Shown in pieces: positions 8,806 through 18,454 of a stretch of DNA of 64,000 nucleotides (position 1 is the first letter of the stretch; every line of letters starts with the position of its first letter). The notes beneath the pieces are model-generated. The model saw only the letters and a list, made by a program, of their open reading frames with translations, did not search any database and had not been told where the DNA came from. The position numbers and the translations under genes are program-made. This DNA is from CAIXSC01 sp046349915. Lineage in GTDB: Bacteria > Planctomycetota > Planctomycetia > Pirellulales > Pirellulaceae. The stretch lies in assembly GCA_046349915.1 (NCBI GenBank), contig JAXMBL010000011.1, forward strand, positions 1 to 64,000, written 5' to 3'.

Positions 8806-10101
8806 TTATTCGAGGACGGTGGTTTCCGGGATCGGCACGACAAACTTGCCGCCCCATTCGCGGACGAAGGCGAGTTGTTCGATGATCTCGCGCTTCAGGT
8901 TCCAGGGAAGGATCAGCACATAATCGGGCCGAGCCGCTCGCAACTCATCGGGATGCCGAATCGGAATATGCGTTCCAGGGAGGAATTTGCCTTGCTTGTA
9001 CGGATTGCGATCGACCGTGAAGTCGATGAAGTCTTCACGGATTCCGCAGTAGTTCAGCAACGTGTTTCCTTTGCCAGGGGCGCCATAGCCGACCACACGC
9101 TTGCCTTCCCGCTTGGCCTGGATCAGGAAGTCGAGCAGTTTGCGTTTGGTTTCCCGTACCTGCTCTTCGAAGTTCGAGTAGCTGGTCAACGAATTGACGC
9201 CGCCGCGAATTTCACGTTCCAATAACGCGGCGACACGCGGCGTCACGGGGTGAGTCGCGTCTTGTTCGTGCCGAGCAAAAACACGGAGCGATCCACCGTG
9301 CGAGGGAAGCTCTTCGACATCGAATATCGTCATGCCATGAGCGGCAAAGATCTTGATGGTTGTGAAGAACGAAAAGTACGAGAAATGCTCGTGATAAATC
9401 GTGTCGAATTGATTCTCAGCCATCAATTGTTCCAAATGAGGGAACTCGATGGTCGCGACCCCGGTTGGTTTCAAGAGCACCTTAATTCCGCCGACAAAAT
9501 CATTGAGATCGGGCACCTGTGCCAGCACGTTGTTGGCAGCAATCAAGTCCGCCGCCTTCCCCTTAGCGACCATGTCGCGAGCCGTCTCGACGCCAAAGAA
9601 CTCGACCAGCGTCGGCACTCCCTTCTCAACGGCGACGCGAGCAACATTGCCCGCCGGTTCGACGCCTAACGAGGGAACGCCTCGAGCGACGAAGTGTTGC
9701 AGCAGATATCCATCGTTGCTGGCGAGTTCGACGACATGGTGCTCGCCTCCCAAACCAAATCGCTCGATCATCGCGTCCGCATACTTTTTCGCATGCCGAA
9801 CCCAGCTATCGGAGTACGAAGAGAAGTACGCGTAGTCGCTGAAGATGTGGTCGGGACTGACGTATGCCTGCAATTGAACCAGGAAGCACTCGCTGCACAC
9901 CTGGACTCGCAGCGGATAGAACGGTTCCATCTGGTTGAGCTGATTTGACGCCAAATAGCTTTCGCACAAGGGCGACATGCCCAAGTCGACGACCGTATGT
10001 CGTAGCGTGCTGCCGCAAAAACGACAGCGGGCGGTGGCGGAGGCGGAGGCGACGGTCACATCGCCAGACGCGTTGAGAGCTGGATCCATCGAAATCGACA
10101 T
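8806..10101 (-). CDS. SAM-dependent sugar C-methyltransferase with N-terminal zinc-binding domain
   Basis: 431 residues with three parts in the usual order. The N-terminal zinc ribbon has CRFCG at residues 27-31 and a second CxxC in VCSECF. A class I methyltransferase domain follows, with VELASNDGYLL and LGVEPAGNVA binding SAM. The C-terminal C-methyltransferase domain contains HEHFSYFS, SHGGSLRVF and VGYGAPGKGNTLLNY. Family members methylate a carbon of deoxysugar nucleotides (for example in the TylCIII group), so the exported glycan probably carries a branched deoxysugar. The downstream 20-bp spacing to the cysteine-domain gene indicates one transcript. ATG at 10101 is preceded by 100 bp before the glycosyltransferase stop. 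Confidence 0.88.
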   Translation of the reverse strand: MSISMDPALNASGDVTVASASATARCRFCGSTLRHTVVDLGMSPLCESYLASNQLNQMEPFYPLRVQVCSECFLVQLQAYVSPDHIFSDYAYFSSYSDSWVRHAKKYADAMIERFGLGGEHHVVELASNDGYLLQHFVARGVPSLGVEPAGNVARVAVEKGVPTLVEFFGVETARDMVAKGKAADLIAANNVLAQVPDLNDFVGGIKVLLKPTGVATIEFPHLEQLMAENQFDTIYHEHFSYFSFFTTIKIFAAHGMTIFDVEELPSHGGSLRVFARHEQDATHPVTPRVAALLEREIRGGVNSLTSYSNFEEQVRETKRKLLDFLIQAKREGKRVVGYGAPGKGNTLLNYCGIREDFIDFTVDRNPYKQGKFLPGTHIPIRHPDELRAARPDYVLILPWNLKREIIEQLAFVREWGGKFVVPIPETTVLE

Positions 10102-10200
10102 ATTTTACTCGTTGCGTGGTGGAGTCAGCGCAAAGACTGACGCGCGGAGCAGGTCAGTCCAGAAAACCAAAGAAGATCAATCAAGGAAACGCGCGGACGC

Positions 10201-11145
10201 TCAGTGAGTTCCCGTTGAGATCGTCCGCGGAACTGACACCGAACGTGAATCGCCCCGTTTGGGCAGCCAATGGCGAACCCCGCGCCAAGCATCCTCCGTT
10301 ATGAAACGACGGTGAGCAGAAACCCACCAATGCACTCGCTTGTAGCACTCGAGGCGTTCGCGGCCTCGGACGGGCGAACGCCGGACCGCGCGGATCAGGT
10401 CGCGCACTTCCCGCAGCCATGGGCAGAGTACTCGACCTCGCTGACTGGGGTCGAAGATCAAGGTCCGAGCCCAACGGTCATCGAACAGTCGCGTTGTTTG
10501 ACCACGATGCAAGCGACGTGCAAAAAGCGGTTGTTCGAGATAGTGGAACCGACCCAGCAACCCGAGTTCGGCCAGTAGCACTCGATCTGAATCGGCGTAA
10601 GGGAGGTGCAGCCGAGTCTTCGCGAGCGACTCGCGTCGCATCATGCCAACGATGGGGTTGCACATGGCGTCGAACAAGATCTGTTCAAGTCGCATGCTCG
10701 GACGCTCGTCGCCACCGGTCGGCGGCGATTCGACCATGCCCGACGTCTGGCCGTCATCGTCGATGAAACGAGTGAGTGAGTAGACGAGGACAGCCTGCGG
10801 ATCGGCCTCCAGTGCCGCAATGCTATGTTCCAGCAGCGTTGGCTCCATGATATCGTCGTACCCAATCCAAATAACATAACGTCCAGTTGCCGCGTGAAAC
10901 GCTCGGTTGAAGTTCCAAACGAGACCGCGGTTCTCGGTGGCTCCCAGGTAGCGAACTCGACGGTCTTGTCGCTCTGTTTCGCGGAAAATCTCCGTTGTTT
11001 GGTCGGTCGACGCGTTGTCCGCCAGGATCAATTCAAAGTCAGTGAACGACTGCGCGAGAATCGAACGAATGGTGTGAACGACATAAGCTTGCCCGTTGTA
11101 GACAGGCAAGCAGACGGAGACCGTCGGCGAGGCAGTAGAGCTCAT
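10201..11145 (-). CDS. Family 2 glycosyltransferase
   Basis: 314 residues from ATG 11145 (MSSTASPTVSVCLPVYNG). The GT-A fold signature VSVCLPVYNGQAYV is followed by ILADNASTDQTTEIF and by the donor/metal block WIGYDDIMEP. The remainder is variable, as expected for an acceptor domain. GT2 enzymes transfer a sugar from a nucleotide donor in the cytoplasm. It is the only clear glycosyltransferase in the visible locus, so others must lie elsewhere. The ATG overlaps the wzt stop as ATGA; the frame extends 20 codons further upstream but that would be inside wzt. Confidence 0.9.
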   Translation of the reverse strand: MSSTASPTVSVCLPVYNGQAYVVHTIRSILAQSFTDFELILADNASTDQTTEIFRETERQDRRVRYLGATENRGLVWNFNRAFHAATGRYVIWIGYDDIMEPTLLEHSIAALEADPQAVLVYSLTRFIDDDGQTSGMVESPPTGGDERPSMRLEQILFDAMCNPIVGMMRRESLAKTRLHLPYADSDRVLLAELGLLGRFHYLEQPLFARRLHRGQTTRLFDDRWARTLIFDPSQRGRVLCPWLREVRDLIRAVRRSPVRGRERLECYKRVHWWVSAHRRFITEDAWRGVRHWLPKRGDSRSVSVPRTISTGTH

Positions 11146-12488
11146 GGCGTTTCGCTCGTAGCGGCGGGCAGAGCGTCGGTCGCCGTGGGGCTCAGTGGAG
11201 CGCATAAGGGCGTCTGCTCTGGGGCGGGCGGTTCGACTTTCGCGGTCGGCTGCGAGTATCGCCAGTCGAACGGAAAGAACATGAGTCCAAAGCGCGATTC
11301 GACCCCGCGTCCTGTTCCGTAAAAGTCCGACGGTTCGACTTCAAGCGTGGCGACATGATCGAGCACGTCATGCCACTCATGAAAGCTCGACGCCCAGATG
11401 CCAAGTCGGTAGGAACCTGGCATCAGATTCAAACGATCGACTTGCACGGTGATTTCACCAGGACCCGTGGCGGCCAGGGGCACGGCTTGGCCCGTCGTCC
11501 ACGTGTGAGCGTCGGTAAGGAGCATGCCCGAATCGGTGAAGATTCGCAGGCCGAAATGCAGGTCACGGATATCTCGTCGACACTCGTACCGCATCCGCAC
11601 TTGGAACGAGTCGCCGCTATGCACGACAGGCGCGGGCAGACCTGTTTCATTCAGCACTTCCATGCTGGTGAAACGGACGTCTCCCGTTCCGTTGCGGTCC
11701 GACGTGTTGCTTAAATCGCGTTTCGCGCTTCCTGGGTCAGCAAACGTGCCGACGTAAGCGCGAAGGATTTCGGTGACGTTGCCGTCAGCCTTCACTCGTC
11801 CGTCGGAGATCCAGATGGCTCGCGTGCACAGGCTCTCCACGGCCGCCGAATTGTGACTGACGAAGACCACCGTTCGACCACCTTCCGCCAACTCACGCAT
11901 GGCCCCCAGGCATTTCTTTTGAAAGCCAATGTCGCCAACCGCCAGAACTTCGTCGACAAACAAGACGTCCGTGCTGAGGTGAGCGGCCACGGAGAAGCCG
12001 AGTCGCATGCGCATGCCGCTGGAATAGCGTTTGATCGGCGTGTCGAGGAATTCGCCGATGTCGGCGAAGTCGACGATTTGGTCGAGTGATTTATCGATCT
12101 CGCGCTTGCGCATGCCGAGAATCGAACCATTCATGTAGATGTTCTCTCGGCCCGTCAGTTCTTCGTGAAAGCCAGTGCCGACTTCTAGCAACGAGCCTAC
12201 GCGTCCTTGCACGTCGATACGCCCCTCCGTGGGATGCGTGATGCGCGACAGGATTTTCAGCAGCGTGCTTTTCCCGGCGCCATTGCGACCGACGAGCCCC
12301 ACGACTTCGCCCTGTTCGATGGTGAACGAGATATCGTTGAGCGCCGTCTTGGTGATGACGGGAGTCGAGCGACTACGTCCTAGCATGCGTCGTGCGACAT
12401 TCATGATCGCATCGCGCAACATGGTATTCCGTGCTTCGCCCAACTGGAAACGCTTCGTGACGTGATCGACAGTGATGACGCGTGGCAC
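11142..12488 (-). CDS. wzt-like: Polysaccharide ABC exporter ATPase, Wzt-like, with C-terminal sugar-binding domain
   Basis: 448 residues. The nucleotide-binding domain shows Walker A GRNGAGKS (residues 67-74), the signature YSSGMRMRL (about 155-163), Walker B DVLFVDE (174-180) and the H-loop VFVSHN. About residues 268-430 form a beta-rich domain typical of Wzt C-termini (RFTSMEVLNETG ... MPGSYRLGIW). In Wzt-type exporters this domain reads the finished glycan's end modification before export through Wzm. The last 30 residues are proline/alanine-rich. It follows the permease gene by 5 bp on the same strand. Partner: the ABC-2 permease directly upstream. The methyltransferase in the locus could supply a terminal modification recognised by this domain (inference). 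Confidence 0.93.
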   Translation of the reverse strand: MPRVITVDHVTKRFQLGEARNTMLRDAIMNVARRMLGRSRSTPVITKTALNDISFTIEQGEVVGLVGRNGAGKSTLLKILSRITHPTEGRIDVQGRVGSLLEVGTGFHEELTGRENIYMNGSILGMRKREIDKSLDQIVDFADIGEFLDTPIKRYSSGMRMRLGFSVAAHLSTDVLFVDEVLAVGDIGFQKKCLGAMRELAEGGRTVVFVSHNSAAVESLCTRAIWISDGRVKADGNVTEILRAYVGTFADPGSAKRDLSNTSDRNGTGDVRFTSMEVLNETGLPAPVVHSGDSFQVRMRYECRRDIRDLHFGLRIFTDSGMLLTDAHTWTTGQAVPLAATGPGEITVQVDRLNLMPGSYRLGIWASSFHEWHDVLDHVATLEVEPSDFYGTGRGVESRFGLMFFPFDWRYSQPTAKVEPPAPEQTPLCAPLSPTATDALPAATSETP

Positions 12489-12493
12489 GGGAG

Positions 12494-13273
12494 TTAGACG
12501 ATGTCCGCGAAATCGCGTTCGACCCGGCGGAAATATGCCAGACCAAACGCCAGGAGAGCAACAGTGGATACGACGGAGATGGCGGTCAGACGCCAGTCGG
12601 GAAGCTCACCGAGCAGCAAGCAAGAGCGAAAACCCTCCATGACGCCAGTCAATGGATTAAGTGCTAAGAGAGTCTGGAACTTCTCCGGCACGTAACTCGC
12701 CGGATACAGCACGGGAGTGATAAACAAACCGAGCTGGATGATGAGCGGCAGAACGTACTTGATGTCTCGGTATGAAACATTGACGGCCGCGATGACCAAG
12801 CCCAGGGCGGTGGTGAAAGCGACGAGCAGGACGAGATACAACGGGGCGAGCAGAATGGTCCACGACGGCATCACCCGGAAGTAGATCATCAATGGGATGA
12901 CGAACGCAGTCGAAATCCCAAGATCCAGCAAACCGGCCGCGGCCGTCGAGAATGGCAACGCAACTCGCGGGAAATAAACCTTCGTCAGCAGGTTTGCGTT
13001 GGAGACCAGGCTATGTCCCGACTGTGTGAGCACACTCGAGAAATAGGTCCACAACATCAGGCCCGCGTAGGCAAATACGGGGTAGGGGACGCCATCGCTG
13101 GGGACGTTCGCCAGCCGACCAAACACAACGGTGAAGACCGCCATGCCCAGCAGAGGCTGGAAAATCGCCCAGGCCGCTCCCAGAGCCGCCTGCTTGTAGC
13201 GCACCTTGACGTCACGCCATGCGAAGAAGTAAATCAACTCGCGATAGCGCCAGGATTCGAGCAGAAATTCCAC
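12494..13273 (-). CDS. wzm-like: ABC-2 type polysaccharide exporter permease, Wzm-like
   Basis: 259 residues, matching the usual length of about 260. The N-terminus RELIYFFAWRDVKVRYKQAALGAAWAIFQPL is typical of the ABC-2 transporter family, with six hydrophobic segments following, including NPLTGVMEGFRSCLL before the last. It forms the membrane channel for export of lipid-linked polysaccharide and pairs with the Wzt-like ATPase 5 bp downstream. It is the first gene of the visible minus-strand locus; upstream lies only the 220-bp tandem repeat array, so a promoter should be between 13274 and about 13475. Confidence 0.92.
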   Translation of the reverse strand: MEFLLESWRYRELIYFFAWRDVKVRYKQAALGAAWAIFQPLLGMAVFTVVFGRLANVPSDGVPYPVFAYAGLMLWTYFSSVLTQSGHSLVSNANLLTKVYFPRVALPFSTAAAGLLDLGISTAFVIPLMIYFRVMPSWTILLAPLYLVLLVAFTTALGLVIAAVNVSYRDIKYVLPLIIQLGLFITPVLYPASYVPEKFQTLLALNPLTGVMEGFRSCLLLGELPDWRLTAISVVSTVALLAFGLAYFRRVERDFADIV

Positions 13274-14212
13274 TGGTTTCGGTGGTTTTGAGAAGAGTCG
13301 GAATCGGGTTCGGCAGAGTGATTTCGCCGGCGCGGACTCCGTCCCCGTGGGGTGCGCCGAAGCGCTGGGGAAATGGGTTGAAAGTGTGTGATTACGGAGC
13401 GGTAAGACTCCCCTTGGATACTAGTTACCGCCTCCCCCTCCGTCAAATCTCGGCCGCCAAATCAATCCGGCAGGAATTCAACCACTTATCGTACGAATCG
13501 GACGAATGAGTACTCGGAGTTGTGTTTGTCGAATGCGACTGGCGGTGGTTGCCCGAGCTGTGAGTAACCCCAACCGGCCATTACTTCCAACAGTTCCCAT
13601 TCCTCCGTCTGGATTCGTGGCATTCGCGCGATTCGTGGTCCACCAATCTCCCGAGGTTCACTGTTGCGAACAGGATCGCCAGCCATGCGGCAGAGATTCA
13701 ACCACTTATCGTACGAATCGAACGAATGAATACTCGGGGTTGTGATTGTCGAATGCGACTGGCGGTGGTTGCCCGAGCTGTGGGTAACCCCAACCGGCCA
13801 TTACTTCGAACAGTTCCCATTCCTGCGTCTGGATTCGTGGCATTCGCGCGATTCGTGGTCCACCAACCTCCGAGGTTCACCGTTGCGAACTGGACCGCCA
13901 GCCATGCGGCAGAAATTCAACCACTTATCGTACGAATCGAACGAATGAATACTCGGGGTTGTGATTGTCGAATGTGACTGGCGGAGGTTGCCCGAGCTGT
14001 GGGTAACCCCAACCGGCCATTACTTCTAACAGTTCCTATTTCCTCCGTCTGGATTCGTGACATTCGCGCGATTCGTGGTCCACCAATATCCGAGGTTCAC
14101 AGGGTCGAACTGGGCCGCCCGCCATACGGCAGAAACTCGACCACTTATCGTACGAATCGGACGAATGAGTAATCGCTGTTTGGTTCGTGGTTTGGTACTG
14201 GCCGTGGTTGCC
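13274..14212. repeat. Intergenic region with 220-bp tandem repeats
   Basis: Gene-free. Units start at 13476, 13696, 13915 and 14135 with ATTCAACCACTTATCGTACG (ACTCGACC in the last), giving periods of 220, 219 and 220 bp; three full units and one partial unit ending near 14215. Each unit contains TCGTACGAATCG, GGCGGTGGTTGCCCGAGCTG, AACCCCAACCGGCC and a near-inverted block GGATTCGTGGCATTCGCGCG. The array occupies the gap between the convergent end of a SMP-30-like gene and the start of wzm. Positions 13274-13475 should hold the wzm promoter, but I cannot pick out convincing boxes. Confidence 0.9.
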
Positions 14213-15220
14213 TTACGGCAAGACGGTTCGTCCTGGAGTCGTGGTGCGAATGCTGTAGAGTACGCCTCCGCCGGTGATGTACAGCGTTCGTCGATCATCG
14301 CCGCCGAACGCGCAGTTTGTCACTTCGTCCGTGGGAACGGGGAGAAAACCCAATCGTTCGCCATTGGTGGAGAGTACGTAGATTCCGCCTTTTACATCAG
14401 CCGCGGGTTCCGCGGGCGGATTGGGTTTATTCAGTCCGCCAGCCACATAAAGTCGTCCCATCTGGTCTTGCTTCAAACCATCTGGGCCTCGACCTTGGCC
14501 CCAATCGTGCAGCAGTTTCTTTTCGGCGAAATCGACTGTCCCGTCGGGCCGTAACGGAAATCGCCACAATTTGCGGGCGCCCGTCACGTGGTCGTTATTG
14601 TTGTCCGCCACGAACAAAAAGCGATCGTCGGGAGAAACAAGTATCCCATTGGGACGTTCCAATTCACGTCCGATGATCCTCGTCACCTTGCCATCGGGAT
14701 CGATCCGGTACACGCCCTCAATCGTGCGCCCCTGCTCGTCAAGAATCTCCATCCCTTCGCGACTGCCATAACGCGGATCGGTGAAGTAGACGCGGCCCAG
14801 CGAATCGACCGCCAAGTCGTTCGGCTGATTGTACTTCTTGCCTTCGTACTGATCGGTGAGCACGGTGATCTTGCCATCGAATTCCGTGCGAGTCACTCGA
14901 CGCAGCTTGGGCTCGCAAGCCAGTAAACGTCCGCGTTTATCAAAGAGCAGCCCATTGGTGCCTGCTCCGTCGCGAAAGACGCGTGTCTTCCCATCCGGCG
15001 TCAACTGCATGATGCTCCCGTTGCCGCTGGAGAGTACTCCCAACTGTGGATGCCAAGCAGGGCCCTCTCCGCCGGCTCCCTCGCCGGCCTCAACCTTCAG
15101 CGACGAGCCTTTTTCAAAGATGTCCTCTGCGAATATCCTGCCAGATGGCACAACCATGAGAAGCGATACGATCGCTCCAATCCAACCACGTCGCACTTGC
15201 GAGACCCACTGCTTCGACAT
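14213..15220 (-). CDS. Exported SMP-30/gluconolactonase-like beta-propeller protein
   Basis: 335 residues from ATG 15220 (GTG at 15235 is an alternative). A hydrophobic signal peptide (GWIGAIVSLLMVVPSGRIFA) precedes the mature start. The six-bladed propeller is recognised from GGEGPAWHP, YNQPNDLAVDSLGRVYFTDPRYG, ERPNGILVSPDD and the final TNCAFGGDDRRTLYITGGG, which are the standard metal-site and blade motifs of SMP-30/gluconolactonase. Such enzymes hydrolyse sugar lactones; the periplasmic planctomycete versions are mostly uncharacterised. It lies 24 bp downstream of the PVC haem protein gene and is probably cotranscribed with it. Confidence 0.88.
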   Translation of the reverse strand: MSKQWVSQVRRGWIGAIVSLLMVVPSGRIFAEDIFEKGSSLKVEAGEGAGGEGPAWHPQLGVLSSGNGSIMQLTPDGKTRVFRDGAGTNGLLFDKRGRLLACEPKLRRVTRTEFDGKITVLTDQYEGKKYNQPNDLAVDSLGRVYFTDPRYGSREGMEILDEQGRTIEGVYRIDPDGKVTRIIGRELERPNGILVSPDDRFLFVADNNNDHVTGARKLWRFPLRPDGTVDFAEKKLLHDWGQGRGPDGLKQDQMGRLYVAGGLNKPNPPAEPAADVKGGIYVLSTNGERLGFLPVPTDEVTNCAFGGDDRRTLYITGGGVLYSIRTTTPGRTVLP

Positions 15221-15244
15221 ACTTGCCTTTCTCACCGATGGTCT

Positions 15245-18200
15245 TTACTTGGCCGCCTTCAGGAATGCGATTAAGTCGGCCAGTTCTTGAGGCGTCAATT
15301 GTTTCTCTAATCCCGAAGGCATCACCGAAACGATGCTCGGACGCAACTCTTCGATCTCGTCCCGAGGAATTCGTACTTCCTCAGTGGCATTGGTCGCCAA
15401 AACGATCTCTTCCAGCGTGTCTTTCTTGATCAATCCATTATGCGTCTTGCCAGCGGCCGTGACAGCCACAACCGGCTCATAGCTGCGCACGAAGCTCGCG
15501 TTGGGATAAACGATCGCCTCAATGAGGTCTCGTTCGGCCCGAATGCCGCCAATTCGCGTCAGGTCGGGGCCCACTCGGCCTCCAAGATATCCCATGGCAT
15601 GGCATGACGAGCAGGCCGCCTTCGTGCTGTGGAACACCGCTTGTCCTCGGCGAATATCGCCGCCCGATAGTTGCTCCAATAGCTGTTCGACTCGCGCCCG
15701 TTGAGTGGCCACGTCGACATTCATGGCGGTGTACAACTTTTCGGCGACCGAGGTTAAGCCGCTGGGATACTTCGACAACCGCTGCTTGACGGCATCCATT
15801 CGCAGGCTGGAGAGTGACTTGGATTCCAACAGTGAGTGGATCAGAGCTAGTCCGACCTTCTCATCCGTCGACTGCTCGAATGCGCCCAGCAGTCGGTCGG
15901 CTTCGAGAGGGCCGACAAACTTCAATTGTTCGGCCAGCGAAATGAGCTGCTCGGAAGTCAATCGTGCCCGGCTGAGCACCGTGGCACTCGAATGACGCGT
16001 GGCGACCGGTTGCTCAGGATTCAATAGGTCGATCAAGTAAGTCCAGAGTGGCGCCGACACGCTGGCCAGTCCGTTGGGCAGCGCGACCATTGCGTCGAGC
16101 CGTACGGTCGTGGGACGATCCTTATCGTTGCCTAGCTGGACAAGGGCTTCGACCAGGTTGGTCGGCGGCTGTTTGGGCCAAGTGACTGCTCGAGACGTTG
16201 CGACCGCAGCAGCCACAATGTCGGCCTGTTTATCGGCGACCGACTTTGCCAAGGCCTCGAACCAGGCCGCGGGCGTCTCTCGTAACCCTGCGTCCCGCAT
16301 GGCGGCAAGTGTGACTAATCGTCCCGCCGTGGATGATGTCGGGCTGGCCGCTACCTCGGCCAGTAACGCTTGAATCTCCGGGTTCTTGGCGAATAGAGCC
16401 AACTGTCGAGTCAACTCGGCTTGGTCCGCTTCGGCGATCACGGCGCCGCCGACTCGTTCTCGCATCTGACCCGCCAAAGCCCCGCCCCACTCAGGGCGCC
16501 GTCCGACGATCCAGGCCGCCGTTTCGCGCACCAGCGGTTGTGACGATGACAAAAGCGGCGCAACCTGGAGGGGATCTAGTTCGCCAGATTCCATCTGGTC
16601 GACTGCCAGCAAAGCCGCATGCACGACCTGCGGCGAGGGGTGCTTTAAGGCGGCTCGAGTAGCCGCAGGGTCGGCGATTTCGATCAGTGCGAACACCAGG
16701 GCGTGATCCAAGAAACGGTCGTTCGCCGACGCTGTCGTCCCAATCGACTCGCCGGTTTGCAAACCGAGTCGTTCGATGGCGGTCAGCAAGGCGGGGACCG
16801 ACGCTTTGTCACCGATGCGGCCGATCGCTTCGGCTGCGAGGCGTAAGTGGGTAGGTTGATTCGAGGCGAGCAGGTCGCGGAGCTGAGGCAGTGCCGCCTC
16901 ATCGCGCCATAAACTCACCGCGTGCAGCGCTGCTTGCCGCACCGTGTCACTATTGTCAGCGAGCGCCGTACGAATCTCGGCTCGAGCCGCGGCCGAGTCG
17001 ATACGAGCTAAAGTCCATACGGCTTGTTCGCGAGTCGCTGGCGACTTGTGACGAAGCGTGTCCGATAGAGTTTTTACAATCTCGTCGCTTTCCTCAACTC
17101 CACGATTCTTCGCTCGTTTCGCGAGCGTCTGCGTGGCTCGTTCGCGAACCGCGGGGCGAGCATCTTGCAGCAGAGTGGCTAAATCGGCGGCCTTAAGTTG
17201 ATCCCAGGCAAGTTGACGTCCACGCGGATCCTTGGGAGCTGGAGCGGCCAGTCTCTTGACTCGATAGACCCCGCCAAGAATATCGGGCTTCCATAATTGC
17301 GAAGTGGGACAACATAGCTTGTACCAGCCTCCCGTATTCACGATCACCAAGCTGCCATCGGCGTCGGCGAGCACATCGGTAGGATGAAAGTCGATGTTGT
17401 TCGAAACGACGAAATCCTCGTCGCGACTAGTGAATGAGGCGCCCGATGGGGCGAGCACGTGACGCGTCACCTTGTGAAGATTGAAGAGGCTAGCGAACAA
17501 GTTGTCGCGATAGGAATCGCCGAATTGTTCGGCCGCATAGCGAGTGAGTCCGCAAGGAGCGGCTGGTCCTAAGTGGGCCAGGGGCGGCAACAAATCGCCC
17601 GTGCGCGGATGGTGTTCGACCACGTCATGCTGTTTGCCGTAGACGCCGCCATACACGGCATGGATCAAACCATCACGCTTGCCGCCGCCAGGATTCTGCA
17701 GGAAGGTGGTGGTGAAGATTCGTTCGCCGCCTGGAGTGAAAGCGACATCCACGGGATTATCCATGCCGCCTGTCATGACATGTTCAAACTCAGACTTGTC
17801 GGGCCGGCAACGGAAGATGTGCGAGGCTTTGGTGACGAGCGGGCGACGGCCCGATTTCTCGTACCGCTGTTCCGCGAACGCTCCTTTGCACCAGTAGATT
17901 CGTCCATCCAAGCCCAAGTAGGGACCGTGGAGGTCGTTGGCGCAACCGGTCAGAGTCTTCCCCTGAAACCACTCTTCGCGCTGATCGGCCACGCCATCGT
18001 CATTGGTATCCGTCAACTTCCAAATCGAAGGCGGAGCCGCGACGTAAAGCGAACCGTCATACCACAGCGTCCCCTCAGGAAACATCATGCCGTCCGCGAA
18101 GACGACTCGCTGATCAAATTTGCCGTCCCCGTCGGTGTCTTCCAATCGCAAGATGCGATGAGGTCGTTCGGCCAATTGCTTATCGACTTTGTCGTTCGTG

Positions 18201-18454
18201 CCCGACGAATCCGAAATGTAGAGGCGGCCGTGTTCATCGAAGTCGGCGGTGATCGGGCGATCGACAAGCGGCGGGCCGGCGATCTTTTCAATCGTGAAGC
18301 CGTCAGGCAAGGTGAAGTTGTGCCCATCCAACTTCACTTCGGCGGCGACGAGTCGCCCTGCTGGGGATAACAGCAGCCAGGAAATGGCCAGGACCCAGAG
18401 GGTTCGGTATGCGGAGTGGACGGAGGAAAACGCTACAAGTCGAGCTGTTTGCAT
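15245..18454 (-). CDS. PVC-type haem-binding protein: beta-propeller, HEAT-like repeats, cytochrome c
   Basis: 1069 residues. A signal peptide (LWVLAISWLLLSPAGRLVAA) is followed by a propeller dehydrogenase-like domain (residues about 40-400, DGFTIEKIAGPPLVDRPI, DTDGDGKFDQRVVF). HEAT-type repeats cover about 410-880 (DNSDTVRQAALHAV and similar). A C-terminal cytochrome c domain has CSSCH at residues 948-952, then GRVGPDLTRIGG and a distal methionine candidate in IVSVMPSGLEKQLTP. This architecture is a hallmark of Planctomycetota and Verrucomicrobiota; the substrate oxidised is generally unknown, though a sugar is often proposed. Location should be periplasmic. The SMP-30 gene 24 bp downstream may act on the product (inference). 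Confidence 0.93.
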   Translation of the reverse strand: MQTARLVAFSSVHSAYRTLWVLAISWLLLSPAGRLVAAEVKLDGHNFTLPDGFTIEKIAGPPLVDRPITADFDEHGRLYISDSSGTNDKVDKQLAERPHRILRLEDTDGDGKFDQRVVFADGMMFPEGTLWYDGSLYVAAPPSIWKLTDTNDDGVADQREEWFQGKTLTGCANDLHGPYLGLDGRIYWCKGAFAEQRYEKSGRRPLVTKASHIFRCRPDKSEFEHVMTGGMDNPVDVAFTPGGERIFTTTFLQNPGGGKRDGLIHAVYGGVYGKQHDVVEHHPRTGDLLPPLAHLGPAAPCGLTRYAAEQFGDSYRDNLFASLFNLHKVTRHVLAPSGASFTSRDEDFVVSNNIDFHPTDVLADADGSLVIVNTGGWYKLCCPTSQLWKPDILGGVYRVKRLAAPAPKDPRGRQLAWDQLKAADLATLLQDARPAVRERATQTLAKRAKNRGVEESDEIVKTLSDTLRHKSPATREQAVWTLARIDSAAARAEIRTALADNSDTVRQAALHAVSLWRDEAALPQLRDLLASNQPTHLRLAAEAIGRIGDKASVPALLTAIERLGLQTGESIGTTASANDRFLDHALVFALIEIADPAATRAALKHPSPQVVHAALLAVDQMESGELDPLQVAPLLSSSQPLVRETAAWIVGRRPEWGGALAGQMRERVGGAVIAEADQAELTRQLALFAKNPEIQALLAEVAASPTSSTAGRLVTLAAMRDAGLRETPAAWFEALAKSVADKQADIVAAAVATSRAVTWPKQPPTNLVEALVQLGNDKDRPTTVRLDAMVALPNGLASVSAPLWTYLIDLLNPEQPVATRHSSATVLSRARLTSEQLISLAEQLKFVGPLEADRLLGAFEQSTDEKVGLALIHSLLESKSLSSLRMDAVKQRLSKYPSGLTSVAEKLYTAMNVDVATQRARVEQLLEQLSGGDIRRGQAVFHSTKAACSSCHAMGYLGGRVGPDLTRIGGIRAERDLIEAIVYPNASFVRSYEPVVAVTAAGKTHNGLIKKDTLEEIVLATNATEEVRIPRDEIEELRPSIVSVMPSGLEKQLTPQELADLIAFLKAAK

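Noticed and set aside
13476..14215. CRISPR array at the tandem repeats.
   Set aside because: Units are 220 bp and nearly identical throughout, with no short repeat/spacer pattern and no cas genes nearby.
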